64,000 nucleotides of DNA from Flavobacterium sp. UMI-01 (GTDB lineage: Bacteria; Bacteroidota; Bacteroidia; Flavobacteriales; Flavobacteriaceae), in the NCBI RefSeq assembly GCF_019656315.1, contig NZ_BPLU01000073.1, forward strand, positions 1 through 64,000, read 5' to 3'. A model generated the notes under the pieces. The model was not told the origin of the DNA, ran no database searches, and was given only the letters and a program-made list of their open reading frames with translations. Below, piece after piece: positions 42,194 through 52,069 of the stretch. Each line of letters starts with the position of its first letter. The first letter of the stretch is position 1. The translations under genes and the position numbers were made by a program.

Positions 42194-43522
42194 TTATTTT
42201 TTAGTAACTGCTTCGTTATTTTGGCTATAAATTTGAATTTCTTTTTTTGCTAAACGCTCTTGAAGCCACATTTTTAGTTTTTTCTCACTCGTAGTTTCGA
42301 GTTTGCTTTTACTACTGTAAATGAGTACTGGAATCACTTTTAAGCTATCTGTTTCTTCATTAAAACTATGATTGGCAATAGCGATATTGTCAATGCTAGG
42401 AAATAGTATTTTGATTTCAGCTAATAATGCTTTGTTGTTGTAGCGATTGTCGGCTATTTGTTTTTTTAAATTTAGGATTGTAACATCTTTTTCACTCAAA
42501 ACGGATTTGTTGTATTTTATTTCATTTAAGATATCACTTTTTAAATCCGTCGTATCTTGCATGATAAGCAATTGGGTGTTTTCAATTTCGTAAGACTTTA
42601 ATTTTTGATTTAAGACTTTAATTTCTTTGTCATTAAATTTTTTGGTCAAAAAACCTAATTCTAGTTTTTTAGGGTTTTGATTGAATTTTGTCTTCTTATA
42701 TAAAATAGCAATGCCTTTGCTTGAAAATTCATTTTCTAAGAAAATATCTACAGCGTGCTGGTATTTTTTTTCTTCAAAAAGTTGGTACGCAAAGTAGATA
42801 CTTGGCAATAAAAGCACCGTTATCAAAGTGGTAATAATGTATTTGACTTTGGTTTGATCAGTCTCTGTAAGTTGCTTTTTAATGGGGTATTTTAAAAATT
42901 TAACAATAAAAAATGTAGCTATACAGATGAATACACAATTGATGGTGTATAGGTATATGGCTCCAAAAAAGAACACATAACTTCCTACGGCTAAACCATA
43001 GCCTGCTGTACAAAGTGGTGGCATCAGCGCTGTTGCAATAGCTACTCCAGGAATAGGATTGCCCTTCTCGACACGGGTAATTGCGATTGCCCCTACTAGT
43101 CCTCCTGCAAATGCGATAATAATATCGTAGATGTTGGGTGATGTACGAGATAGCAATTCAGGTTGTGTGTCCTTAAATGGACTGATGTAAAAATAAATAG
43201 TAGAAACAATTAAACCTACGAGCGTTGCTACCAATAAGTTTTTTAATGATTTTTTTAATAAATTAAAATCATATATCCCTAAACCAAAACCAGCTCCTAC
43301 AATAGGTCCCATCAATGGGGAAATAAGCATGGCTCCAATAATTACCGCTGTTGAATTGACATTTAAACCTACTGACGCTACAACAATTGCACAAGCCAAA
43401 ATCCATAAATTGGAACCACTAAAAGAAATATTAGATTTTACGTTTTCTAATACTTTAGTGCGGTTTTCTTCTCCCTGATTTAGGTTAATGAATCTTAGGA
43501 AATCACTAATTAACTTCTCCAT
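42194..43522 (-). CDS. DUF389 membrane protein (TIGR00341 type)
   Basis: 442 residues. The DUF389 core is at about 30-230 with VVASVGLNVNSTAVIIGAMLISPLMGPIVGAGFG, GGLVGAIAITR and ATALMPPLCTAGYGLA, in five to six membrane segments. A long soluble C-terminal region (about 260-442) has coiled-coil character. The substrate is unknown. It begins within the last 17 bases of nhaA, so the two are co-transcribed and probably coupled; a role with ion homeostasis is suggested by that. Confidence 0.88.
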   Translation of the reverse strand: MEKLISDFLRFINLNQGEENRTKVLENVKSNISFSGSNLWILACAIVVASVGLNVNSTAVIIGAMLISPLMGPIVGAGFGLGIYDFNLLKKSLKNLLVATLVGLIVSTIYFYISPFKDTQPELLSRTSPNIYDIIIAFAGGLVGAIAITRVEKGNPIPGVAIATALMPPLCTAGYGLAVGSYVFFFGAIYLYTINCVFICIATFFIVKFLKYPIKKQLTETDQTKVKYIITTLITVLLLPSIYFAYQLFEEKKYQHAVDIFLENEFSSKGIAILYKKTKFNQNPKKLELGFLTKKFNDKEIKVLNQKLKSYEIENTQLLIMQDTTDLKSDILNEIKYNKSVLSEKDVTILNLKKQIADNRYNNKALLAEIKILFPSIDNIAIANHSFNEETDSLKVIPVLIYSSKSKLETTSEKKLKMWLQERLAKKEIQIYSQNNEAVTKK

Positions 43523-44684
43523 TATGATTTCCTTTTTTTAGTGTTTTTTTAAGGGTCAAGAAACCAATGATACCCGCAGTTAATGAAGAAAGAAGAATGA
43601 TGAATTTTGCATTATTGATGATTTCGTGATCATCAAAAGCAAGTAATGTTATAAATATCGACATGGTAAAACCAATTCCTCCTAAGAAACCAACTGAAAG
43701 GATTGTTTTCCAATTCAAATCGTCAGGCAGTTTACAAAGACCAAACGAAACGGCTATAAAACTAAATAGGGTTATCCCAATAGGCTTTCCTAAAACAAGA
43801 CCTAGAGCAATACCAATACTATAATGTTGTTCAAGAGTTTCTCCAATATTTGAACCCAGTACAATTGCAGTGTTGGCTAAAGCAAATAGAGGAAGAATAA
43901 AGAAACCAACAGGTTTGTGAAGATAATGTTGTAGTTTGTATGAAATAGACTCTTTTTCTCCATTTTGAAAAGGAATTACAAAAGCCAATAAAACACCAGT
44001 TATCGTAGCATGAACACCTGAGTTTAGCATAAAGTACCACATAATAACTCCACCTATTAAATAAGGAAGCATTTTGTAATATTTCATTCTATTCATAATG
44101 AATAATACCAACATTACCCCTAAGGCTGAAAGTAAATTAGTCCAATATAAGGTTTTAGTATAAAAAGCAGCAATCACTAAAATAGCGCCTAAGTCATCAA
44201 TTACGGCAAGTGCTGTCAAGAAAACTTTGAGTGACAATGGAACCCTGTTACCTAGTAATGAAAGCACACCTAAGGCAAATGCAATATCCGTAGCCATAGG
44301 AATACCAGCACCTGAGCGGGTAAGGTCATGTGAATTGAGAAGCAAATAAATTCCTGCCGGAACGAGCATTCCTCCTAATGCTGCAAAAATAGGCAGTAGC
44401 GCATCTTTAATATTGGATAATTCACCTAAATAAATTTCTCTTTCAAGCTCCAGTCCAATGAGTAAAAAGAAAATAGTCATTAATCCATCATTAATCCAGT
44501 ATTCTAAAGTTTGACCACCCATAGGTGTAAGCCAAGTATGGTGGTATTGTTCCCCAAATAAAGAATTGGCAAGTATTAATGAAATTAGGGTACAGCCAAT
44601 TAAAACTAGACCACTCGATTTTTCATTTTCAAAAAATTCTTTAAACAAGTCTGATTGATAGATTTTTTTAATTCTTTTTCTCAT
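43506..44684 (-). CDS. nhaA: Na+/H+ antiporter NhaA
   Basis: 392 residues with the NhaA fold of about 12 segments. The antiport aspartates are visible in IPMATDIAFALGVLSLLG and in VIDDLGAILVIA, and GVHATITGVLLAF is typical. It exports Na+ or Li+ for protons at high pH. It is the first gene of a two-gene unit with the DUF389 protein. The first 20 residues are basic and cytosolic. Confidence 0.93.
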   Translation of the reverse strand: MRKRIKKIYQSDLFKEFFENEKSSGLVLIGCTLISLILANSLFGEQYHHTWLTPMGGQTLEYWINDGLMTIFFLLIGLELEREIYLGELSNIKDALLPIFAALGGMLVPAGIYLLLNSHDLTRSGAGIPMATDIAFALGVLSLLGNRVPLSLKVFLTALAVIDDLGAILVIAAFYTKTLYWTNLLSALGVMLVLFIMNRMKYYKMLPYLIGGVIMWYFMLNSGVHATITGVLLAFVIPFQNGEKESISYKLQHYLHKPVGFFILPLFALANTAIVLGSNIGETLEQHYSIGIALGLVLGKPIGITLFSFIAVSFGLCKLPDDLNWKTILSVGFLGGIGFTMSIFITLLAFDDHEIINNAKFIILLSSLTAGIIGFLTLKKTLKKGNHNGEVN

Positions 44685-44918
44685 AGGAGTTTAATTTCTA
44701 GAAAGTATTCTAATAGCGTTAGTATCTTTTTTTTTAATTTTTTCAAAAATACCTAATTTGCCATTAATACCATAACTAAATTCAAGGTTATTGACACGTT
44801 TTGATTAGAAATCTATAAAATTTTCTAACGAAAACGTTTTTTCTCTGAATTTAAATTGGTGTTTCTGGTTTTATGATGGTTTTATTTTAAAATTTGATGC
44901 AGAATCAGTTGTTGTTTT

Positions 44919-46181
44919 TTAGTTGTTTTTCTCAATAAAATCCAAATCGGTATGAAAAGTTTCCTTTAATTTCCATAAGGCAAGCAATGCAATTCCAGAG
45001 AGCAAACTTCCTACTAGCATTCCTGCATAGAGAATATCTCCATCTAATAAATAATCCCTAAAAAAAGTATATATTAGAATGATTAATGGCAAAAGACCTC
45101 TAACAAAATTAGGTACGGTAGTAGTTACAGTCGCTCGTATGTTGGTGCCAAATTGCTCTGCAGCGATGGTAATAAAAAGCACCCAATACCCTACAGAAAA
45201 ACCCATGGCCAAACAGATAAAGTAAAAAAGTGTCGTTGATATTTCAAAGGAATTTAGGTATAAGAATACCATAGCTAGGTTTAATAAAATAAAGAAGAAA
45301 GTTATTTTTTTTCTGCTTTTGAACCATTGGCTTAATATCCCACTTCCGATATCGCCAAAAACTAAACCAGTATAACACCAAGCGATGGCCTGTCCTGCCG
45401 AAATGGTTTCAGCACCTTGTACGTGAAGAGCTTTGGCAAACTCAGGCGAAAAGGTAATCAAAACCCCTACTAAAAACCAGATGGGAATGCCTATCAGAAT
45501 GCATTGAATGTATTTTAAAAAACGGTTTTTATTGGAGAATAAGGAGAGAAAATCCCCTTTTTTTTCATCGCTTTCGGCAACTTTTTTGAAAATCCCCGAT
45601 TCATTGATTTTAATTCTCATAAAAAGAAGCAATATTCCTAAAATTCCCCCTGCATAATAACACAAACGCCAGTCTTGAAAAATTTGGTACACTAAATAAG
45701 CAGCTACTGCACCTGAAACCCCAATAGAGGCTACAATCATGGTTCCGTATCCTCTTTTTTCTTTAGGTAAACTTTCGGTTACTAGTGTAATTCCAGCTCC
45801 CAATTCTCCCGCAAGACCTATTCCAGCAACTAACCGCCAAAAAGCATAGGCGGGTACACTATTTACCATTCCATTAGCAATATTGGCAACGGAATAAATT
45901 AATATCGAACCAAAAAGGACTGAAATTCGGCCTTTTTTATCTCCTAATATTCCCCATAAAATACCACCAAATAACATTCCTGCCATTTGCATGCTAATGA
46001 GAAACTCTCCTTGGTTACGGATGGCATCGCCTACAATTCCTAAATCTTTAAGGCTGTCTGTGCGTACAATTCCAAAAAGCAGCAAATCATAAATGTCAAC
46101 AAAATAGCCTAAAGCAGCTACAATAACTGCGGCATTAAAAATAGAAACAGGTTTAGTCTCTGTCAAAGCATTGTTATTCAT
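44919..46181 (-). CDS. MFS transporter, substrate unknown
   Basis: 420 residues, about 12 membrane segments. Motif A-like GDKKGRISVLFGS after segment 2 and AGIGLAGELGAGITLVTESLPKEKRG, which resembles the sugar and aromatic-acid symporter branches. The organic-acid or sugar substrate cannot be decided. Single gene. Confidence 0.82.
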   Translation of the reverse strand: MNNNALTETKPVSIFNAAVIVAALGYFVDIYDLLLFGIVRTDSLKDLGIVGDAIRNQGEFLISMQMAGMLFGGILWGILGDKKGRISVLFGSILIYSVANIANGMVNSVPAYAFWRLVAGIGLAGELGAGITLVTESLPKEKRGYGTMIVASIGVSGAVAAYLVYQIFQDWRLCYYAGGILGILLLFMRIKINESGIFKKVAESDEKKGDFLSLFSNKNRFLKYIQCILIGIPIWFLVGVLITFSPEFAKALHVQGAETISAGQAIAWCYTGLVFGDIGSGILSQWFKSRKKITFFFILLNLAMVFLYLNSFEISTTLFYFICLAMGFSVGYWVLFITIAAEQFGTNIRATVTTTVPNFVRGLLPLIILIYTFFRDYLLDGDILYAGMLVGSLLSGIALLALWKLKETFHTDLDFIEKNN

Positions 46182-46357
46182 ACAAAAGGATTATTTTTTT
46201 TTTCAAAAATAAGATAAATCTATGGTATTGCTATTTTTTATTAAGTTATTGTAGATTTCAATACAAGGGAACGTTTTTTCTTAGTATCAATTTGTATTTT
46301 TGGGCAGTTAATAATAAAAATTTGGTTTTAATAATTTAGAACCAACAAAATCAAAAT

Positions 46358-47116
46358 ATGAAAATTGTTATTTCTCCAGCCAAGTCATTAAATTTTGACA
46401 AAGAATTACCCACTACAGCATTTTCTGAATCTTCTTTTTTAAAAGAATCTCGTCAAGTGCATAAAGTTTTAAAAACAAAAAAGCCAAGCGATTTAGCTGA
46501 TTTGATGAGTATTTCTCAAAAATTAGCCGACTTAAACTGGCAACGTAATCAGGACTGGAAAACACCTTTTACACCTGAAAATGCTCGACCAGCAGTATTT
46601 ACTTTCGATGGAGATGTCTATACAGGACTGGATGCTCATACAATACCAGTTGCTAAATTGGATGATTTGCAAGACAAATTGCGAATTTTATCGGGCTTGT
46701 ACGGTTTGTTGAAACCATTGGATTTAATTCAGGCTTACCGTTTAGAAATGGGAACTAAGATAGCTATCGGTGAAAGTAAAAATCTTTATGAATTTTGGAA
46801 ACCAATTATTACCAAAGCATTGAATAAAGAACTCGTCAAAGGAGAACTTTTTGTGAATTTAGCAAGTAATGAATATTTTTCAGCTGTTGATACCAAATTA
46901 CTCAAAGTGCCTGTTATCACACCTGAGTTTAAGGATTATAAAGATGGCAAGCTCAAAATGATTAGTTTTTTTGCTAAAAAAGCACGAGGAATGATGGTTC
47001 GGTATATTATCGAAACGAATGCAGAAACCATTGAAGATTTAAAAGGTTTTGATTACGAAGGCTACCAGTTTGATGGGAATCTTTCTAAGGGAAATCAGTT
47101 GGTTTTTACACGATAA
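46358..47116 (+). CDS. yaaA: Peroxide stress protein YaaA (DUF328)
   Basis: 252 residues. The start MKIVISPAKSLNFD, FDGDVYTGLDA, RILSGLYGLLKPLDLIQAYRLEMGT and KKARGMMVRYII are family signatures; YaaA binds DNA and lowers intracellular iron on peroxide stress. A good terminator follows. Confidence 0.93.
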   Translation: MKIVISPAKSLNFDKELPTTAFSESSFLKESRQVHKVLKTKKPSDLADLMSISQKLADLNWQRNQDWKTPFTPENARPAVFTFDGDVYTGLDAHTIPVAKLDDLQDKLRILSGLYGLLKPLDLIQAYRLEMGTKIAIGESKNLYEFWKPIITKALNKELVKGELFVNLASNEYFSAVDTKLLKVPVITPEFKDYKDGKLKMISFFAKKARGMMVRYIIETNAETIEDLKGFDYEGYQFDGNLSKGNQLVFTR

Positions 47117-47120
47117 AAAT

Positions 47121-47166
47121 AAAAAACGGTCTAAGTAGTAAATAATCTCTTAGACCGTTTTTTTTA
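47121..47166. terminator. Bidirectional terminator between yaaA and emrB
   Basis: AAAACGGTCTAAG (47123-47135) pairs with CTTAGACCGTTTT with a 13-base loop and T run to 47165. Both convergent genes are served. Confidence 0.88.
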
Positions 47167-48744
47167 ATGCATGGCATCCGCAGGATTGATTTTGCTTTTC
47201 CCAGGCTTTATTAATAAAATGATAGGAATACAACATAAAAATAAAATTCCTAGATAGAGAAATACATCCATATAGGATAGAACAGTGCTTTGTTTCATTA
47301 CGGAAAAATCTAATGCTTGATAGGCTTTTTTTAGTGCTTCATTAGCACTGTATCCTTTTGCCATAAACCCATTTTGCAATTGATGTAAACGTTGTTGGAT
47401 TTCCAGTTTACTACCGTCTAAATGTGAAACCAAATTGACGCGGTGTTCTTGGCTAAAACGCGTAATAAAAGTGGTAATGATGGCAATTCCAAAAGAACCA
47501 CCTAATTGTCTCATCATTCCTGTAAAAGCAGCTCCTTCGCCAATTCCTTTTCCGGATAAGGTAGAAAGGGAAAGTGTGGTGATAGGAACAAATAGTAACC
47601 CCAAGCCTACACCTCTTAATATCAATGGCCAAAACAAATGTTCGGCACCAGTATCAGGTGTCATCTTGTTGTACATTAGCAAGGTAAAGAAAAAGAAAAT
47701 TAAAAAACCTACTGCTACCATATAGCCTTGAGGGATACCTTTTTGGATGAGTTTACCAATAATAGGCATCATAAAAGCGGTAGTTATAGAGCCGGGTATG
47801 AGTAACATTCCAGCCTCAGTCGCTGTCCACCCTAAAACAGATTGAGTGTAAATAGGAATAATTAAAGTAGAGCCATACAATCCAAAACCTAATATGAAAC
47901 ACATAATGGTTCCTATGCGTAAGTTTCCATCTTTCAAAACACTAAGATTTACAATAGGGTACGGGTAGGTTAATTGGCGCCAAATAAACAATAGCAATCC
48001 AAATACAGAGACGACACTTAATGTTATAATCCATCCATTATTAAACCAATCGTCTTGTTGTCCATGTTCTAATACAAATTGTAAAGAGCCAATGAACGAT
48101 GCTAAGAGAATAATCCCAATCCAATCTACTTGATTTGATTTTAATTTTTCACCGTATTTTGGACTTCGAACAAAACTTAAGGTCAATATGGTCGCTATAA
48201 TTCCTAATGGTATATTGATATAAAAGATATAAGGCCATGAAAAATGATCTACTAAATAACCACCTAAAGGAGGGCCTAAAGTAGGTCCTACGATAACGCC
48301 CATACCATAAATTGCTTGTGCCATACCTCTTTTAGCTACAGGATAACTTTCGGTAATAATGGTTTGAGCTGTAACTAAAAGTGCTCCACCACCAAGTCCT
48401 TGGATAAATCTAAATACAACGAGTTCCCAAATATTAGTAGCATTTCCGCATAAAAAAGAGGCGATAGTGAAAATTACAATTGAGACGGCAAAATAATTGA
48501 GACGGCCAAATTGTTGGGATAACCAACTGGTCATCGGGATGATGATAACATTCGCAATAGCGTATGCGGTAATGACCCAAGCCACATCGTTTAATGTAGC
48601 GCCTAAACTTCCACGCATATTGGTAAGTGCTACGTTTACAATGGTTGTATCTACAATTTCTAATAAGGCACAAAGAACGGCAGTTATCGTGATGATTACT
48701 CGTCTAAATCCATATTCTACTAAATCGTCTTGACCTTGTTTCAT
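47164..48744 (-). CDS. emrB: DHA2-family multidrug efflux MFS (EmrB type)
   Basis: 526 residues, about 14 membrane segments. Typical DHA2 motifs: LLEIVDTTIVNVALTNMRGSLG, WLSQQFGRLNYF (motif A), FIQGLGGGALLVTAQTII, and GPTLGPPLGGYL (motif C). It is the last gene of the tetR-tolC-emrA-emrB unit and forms a tripartite pump with the adaptor and the outer-membrane channel. Confidence 0.9.
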   Translation of the reverse strand: MKQGQDDLVEYGFRRVIITITAVLCALLEIVDTTIVNVALTNMRGSLGATLNDVAWVITAYAIANVIIIPMTSWLSQQFGRLNYFAVSIVIFTIASFLCGNATNIWELVVFRFIQGLGGGALLVTAQTIITESYPVAKRGMAQAIYGMGVIVGPTLGPPLGGYLVDHFSWPYIFYINIPLGIIATILTLSFVRSPKYGEKLKSNQVDWIGIILLASFIGSLQFVLEHGQQDDWFNNGWIITLSVVSVFGLLLFIWRQLTYPYPIVNLSVLKDGNLRIGTIMCFILGFGLYGSTLIIPIYTQSVLGWTATEAGMLLIPGSITTAFMMPIIGKLIQKGIPQGYMVAVGFLIFFFFTLLMYNKMTPDTGAEHLFWPLILRGVGLGLLFVPITTLSLSTLSGKGIGEGAAFTGMMRQLGGSFGIAIITTFITRFSQEHRVNLVSHLDGSKLEIQQRLHQLQNGFMAKGYSANEALKKAYQALDFSVMKQSTVLSYMDVFLYLGILFLCCIPIILLIKPGKSKINPADAMH

Positions 48745-48762
48745 TTTTTTGAGGATAAGGTT

Positions 48763-49842
48763 TTATTTTATATGTACGTCAACTTCTACATTCATTCCAG
48801 GACGTAATAGTTTTACTTTTTCGGCATCATTGCTTTTGTCGATACTAATTTTTACTGGTAATCTTTGAATTGTTTTTACAAAATTACCTGTTGCATTATC
48901 CGGAGGCAAAATGGAGAAACGAGAACCTGTAGCAGGTGAAAATGAAGTTACGGTTCCATTAAAATCATAATCAGGATAGGCATCCACTTTAAGGGTTACT
49001 TTTTGTCCTGTAAGCATTTTGTTTAATTGAGTTTCTTTAAAATTTGCAATAACCCAAGCTTCATTATTATTGATAATATAAAAGAGCGATTGTCCAGGTT
49101 GTACTAATTGTCCGGGTTGAAGATCAATTTTTGAAACTTGCCCATCAATAGCAGCTGTAATGACAGTATAAGACTTATTCAATCGAGCCGATTCTAATTG
49201 AGCTTTAGCACGTTTGATATTGGCAGCAGCCACATCTGTTTGTTTATCTGACACTTTAGATTTGGCTTGTGTAGCGGTTTTTTGATAAGCACTCGCTTTT
49301 TGTTGTTGTTCTAAAATGCTAACTTGGTTTTCGGCTTCTTGTTTTGCTGCTAAAGCTTGCTCATATTGTTGTTTTGTAATGGAATGATTTTGGTACAAAT
49401 TATTATAACGATTAAAATCATTTGTTGCTAAGCCTAACTTTATTTTAGCATTTTGGATGTTTCCAAAAGCCGATTTAACGTTAGCGTCTGAAACGGATAT
49501 ACTAGCCAATACACTCCCTATATCTGCTTTTGAAACTTCAAAATTTCCTTCGGCACTGGCTAAGTTAGCAATTGCCTCTTCTATTTTTAGCTGGTACTCC
49601 TTAGGGTCAATGGTAAATAGGGTATCTCCTTTTTTCACAAAATCATTATCCTTGATGTACACTTTGCTAATGTAGCCTGAAACTCTAGGAATGATGGGAG
49701 TCATGTTTTTTTCAATTTGTGCATCATCTGTTTCTTCGTGTGAAAGAGCGTGCAGGTATTTAATTGTACCATAGGTAATACCTAGAACTACAAGTGCTCC
49801 GATGATTATAGTGAATTTTTTATTAGTTGATTTCTTTTCCAT
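48763..49842 (-). CDS. emrA: EmrA/HlyD-family membrane fusion adaptor
   Basis: 359 residues. One N-terminal membrane segment (10-30), beta-barrel/lipoyl halves (IIPRVSGYISKVYIKDNDFVKKGDTLFTID and ITAAIDGQVSKIDLQPGQLVQPG), and a coiled-coil hairpin of about 80-200 between them. It bridges EmrB and TolC. It lies 18 bases before emrB in transcription order. Confidence 0.9.
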   Translation of the reverse strand: MEKKSTNKKFTIIIGALVVLGITYGTIKYLHALSHEETDDAQIEKNMTPIIPRVSGYISKVYIKDNDFVKKGDTLFTIDPKEYQLKIEEAIANLASAEGNFEVSKADIGSVLASISVSDANVKSAFGNIQNAKIKLGLATNDFNRYNNLYQNHSITKQQYEQALAAKQEAENQVSILEQQQKASAYQKTATQAKSKVSDKQTDVAAANIKRAKAQLESARLNKSYTVITAAIDGQVSKIDLQPGQLVQPGQSLFYIINNNEAWVIANFKETQLNKMLTGQKVTLKVDAYPDYDFNGTVTSFSPATGSRFSILPPDNATGNFVKTIQRLPVKISIDKSNDAEKVKLLRPGMNVEVDVHIK

Positions 49843-49847
49843 TTTGA

Positions 49848-51179
49848 TTATATTTTTGAAAGATTGAAAGTTTGGTTTAGTTGCCCGGAAACAGATAATA
49901 ATGCATAGTATTTTTGAATACTATTGGCTCTAGAAAGCGCTTGGTTAATTTTGGAAGCCAATTGTTCGACATCTGCTTCTAGCAAATCATTGGTGTCCGC
50001 TAGGCCATTATCGTATTTGTCTTTAATGATTCTATAATTTTCTGTAGCTTGGTTAACGGCTTCTTTGTAAACGTGTTCTTGTTTTTGAGAAAGTTCATAT
50101 TCTTCTGAAGCACGTTTTACTTGGATTTTGATATAATCCGTTAAGAGGTTTTCATTTTCTTTTAATTCGTTTGCTTTGCTTTTCGCTAGTTTTACCGCAG
50201 TACCATTTTTTAAAATACCACTTAAATCATAGGAAAGACCTACCCCTATATTCATAGCATTTTGCACGGTGACCACATTTTTTAAATCCAAAATAGTATA
50301 ACCACCTACAAGGGATAAGGAAGGATAATAATTACTTTGTGCAACTTTTATTTGGTCTAAACTAGCTTTTTCAGCTAATTGTAGGGCTTCTAAATCTTTT
50401 CTGTTCTTTAAGGCTATTTGATCACCTAAGGGAATACCTTTCATTTCAAAATTTGCAAAATCTTGTTCTTTTACCTCCAAAATGGTTTGGGGGTCTAATT
50501 TTAGAAATTGTGTTAATTCATAATTAACGGTGTTTAAATCACTAGTGGCACTATCGAGTGATAATTGTAGTTTGGAAACTTGTAATTGTGATTTAAGTAA
50601 ATCATTACGAGGGATTAGTCCGTTTTTTTCAAGTTGAATAAAGTCTGCTACGCGTTGTTGAGCACTTTTAATGTTTTCTGTGATGAGGTCCACTGTTTTT
50701 TGTGCTTTGTACAAACGAGCATAAAATGTGATGACTTTCATGGCTATTACCTCTTTTGATTGCAAAGCACTTGCTTGTTCTGCTTTAAAAAGATGTTCAG
50801 AAGCTTTAATGTTATTTTTTAACTTAAAGCCATTAAAAATAGGCATTGAAGTGTTAATTTGGCCTAACAACAATTGATTAACTGCTGGTGTAGGCTCTGA
50901 GTTTGATGCAGTGCTGTTCGTAGTTTTCAAATCAATTTTGGCATTCGTTAGTCGTTGGTATTGCCCTGATGCCTTTAGATCTGGATAGGCGTGGTTTTTC
51001 ATAGATTGCAATTCCAAGGCCTTCGTGGTCACTTTGGTGTCGGCTAGTGACGCCTCGTTACTTTTATTCCATGCAATATGAATAGCTTCTTCGAGTTTTA
51101 AACTCGTTTTTGTTTGAGCTTCGAGTGATGAAACCCAAATCATAATAATTCCTAATAAGGTGAATGAATTAATTTTCAT
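49848..51179 (-). CDS. TolC-family outer-membrane efflux protein
   Basis: 443 residues. A signal peptide (1-21), two OEP repeats of long helices and barrel strands; LKLEEAIHIAWNKSNEASL and GLIPRNDLLKSQLQVSKLQLSL, then the second copy with NGLADTNDLLEADVEQLASK. The start overlaps the end of tetR by 11 bases, so translation is coupled. It forms the exit duct of the pump. Confidence 0.9.
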   Translation of the reverse strand: MKINSFTLLGIIMIWVSSLEAQTKTSLKLEEAIHIAWNKSNEASLADTKVTTKALELQSMKNHAYPDLKASGQYQRLTNAKIDLKTTNSTASNSEPTPAVNQLLLGQINTSMPIFNGFKLKNNIKASEHLFKAEQASALQSKEVIAMKVITFYARLYKAQKTVDLITENIKSAQQRVADFIQLEKNGLIPRNDLLKSQLQVSKLQLSLDSATSDLNTVNYELTQFLKLDPQTILEVKEQDFANFEMKGIPLGDQIALKNRKDLEALQLAEKASLDQIKVAQSNYYPSLSLVGGYTILDLKNVVTVQNAMNIGVGLSYDLSGILKNGTAVKLAKSKANELKENENLLTDYIKIQVKRASEEYELSQKQEHVYKEAVNQATENYRIIKDKYDNGLADTNDLLEADVEQLASKINQALSRANSIQKYYALLSVSGQLNQTFNLSKI

Positions 51180-51801
51180 GGATAAGTAATGCTTTTATTA
51201 TTTGTTGAATGTGTTGCGTAAGTTGGGTTTTAATGAAAGTGTCAAAAGCTTCTTCAGAAGGTAAATCCAATAAATTTTGGAAATAAGGTTTGTTCATGTG
51301 AAAATGAAAAAAGGTTCCTAAAATCGTGGGAGAAATTAACGGAATAATGATGTCTTTACGGAAAACACCTTTTTCTTGTCCCTCTTTGATTATGGCCGTG
51401 AGTACTTTTAAGTTTTTATTTCTAAGTTCATCCAGAACCTGCATTTTGAGGTTGCTCTTTTCTTTTGCAATTTCAAAATGGATAATTCGATAAATTCCTT
51501 TGTTGTAGTTTATTTTATTGATATATAAGGCAACTAATTTTTCAATTTTTTCAATTGGATTTACATTCTCTAGGAAAAGGTTGGCTATTTCAAATTGTAA
51601 TTCTTTGGTTCGGTAAAATACCAAAGCTTCTAAGAGTTTTTCTTTTGAACCAAAATAGTACGAAACCATTGCGATATTGATTTTAGCTTCCTTAGCAATA
51701 GTCCGAATAGAAGTGCCTTCAAAACCATTTTCGGCAAAAAGGGATTCTGCAACTAATAAAATTTCAATTTGTTTGTCGTTGAATTCGGTGTCAAAACGCA
51801 T
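51169..51801 (-). CDS. TetR-family repressor of the efflux operon
   Basis: 210 residues. N-terminal HTH: AESLFAENGFEGTSIRTIAKEAKINIAMVSYYFGSKEKLLEALV. The C-terminal ligand domain is helical. First gene of the operon; a perfect palindrome at 51828-51862 starts 27 bases upstream of its ATG, where it would repress itself and the pump. Confidence 0.9.
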   Translation of the reverse strand: MRFDTEFNDKQIEILLVAESLFAENGFEGTSIRTIAKEAKINIAMVSYYFGSKEKLLEALVFYRTKELQFEIANLFLENVNPIEKIEKLVALYINKINYNKGIYRIIHFEIAKEKSNLKMQVLDELRNKNLKVLTAIIKEGQEKGVFRKDIIIPLISPTILGTFFHFHMNKPYFQNLLDLPSEEAFDTFIKTQLTQHIQQIIKALLIHEN

Positions 51802-51827
51802 ACTGTTCGTTTTTAATAAAAAACAAA

Positions 51828-51862
51828 ATTAAACAACTGTTTAAATTAAACAGTTGTTTAAT
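51828..51862. promoter_or_regulatory. Large perfect palindrome, probable TetR operator
   Basis: Two 17-bp arms, ATTAAACAACTGTTTAA (51828-51844) and TTAAACAGTTGTTTAAT (51846-51862), around a single A. Each arm is itself nearly a palindrome (TTAAACA-n2-TGTTTAA), which suggests two adjacent dimer sites. Confidence 0.85.
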
Positions 51863-52069
51863 TTTTGTTTAACAGAAGATTAACAGTACGGTCATGTACC
51901 GGAAAAAAAATAGTGGGATTTAATAGGTACTTAGAGTATTTGCAAAGGGTTAAGATTTGTGTTAAAGAAATTTTAGTAGTATAATTGTAATAGCTATTAT
52001 TATTTTAAGCTTTATTTGTACATCTTTTGAAAAAAATAAAACTTAAAAAATAAAATTGATTTTGAGTTT

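Noticed and set aside
44919..46181. Second MFS transporter as part of the alginate system
   Set aside because: It is 30 kb away, has no TTGGYRCRCCAA site and belongs to a different branch of the superfamily.
48434..48733. Overlapping frames on both strands inside emrB
   Set aside because: Shadows of a clear 14-segment transporter.
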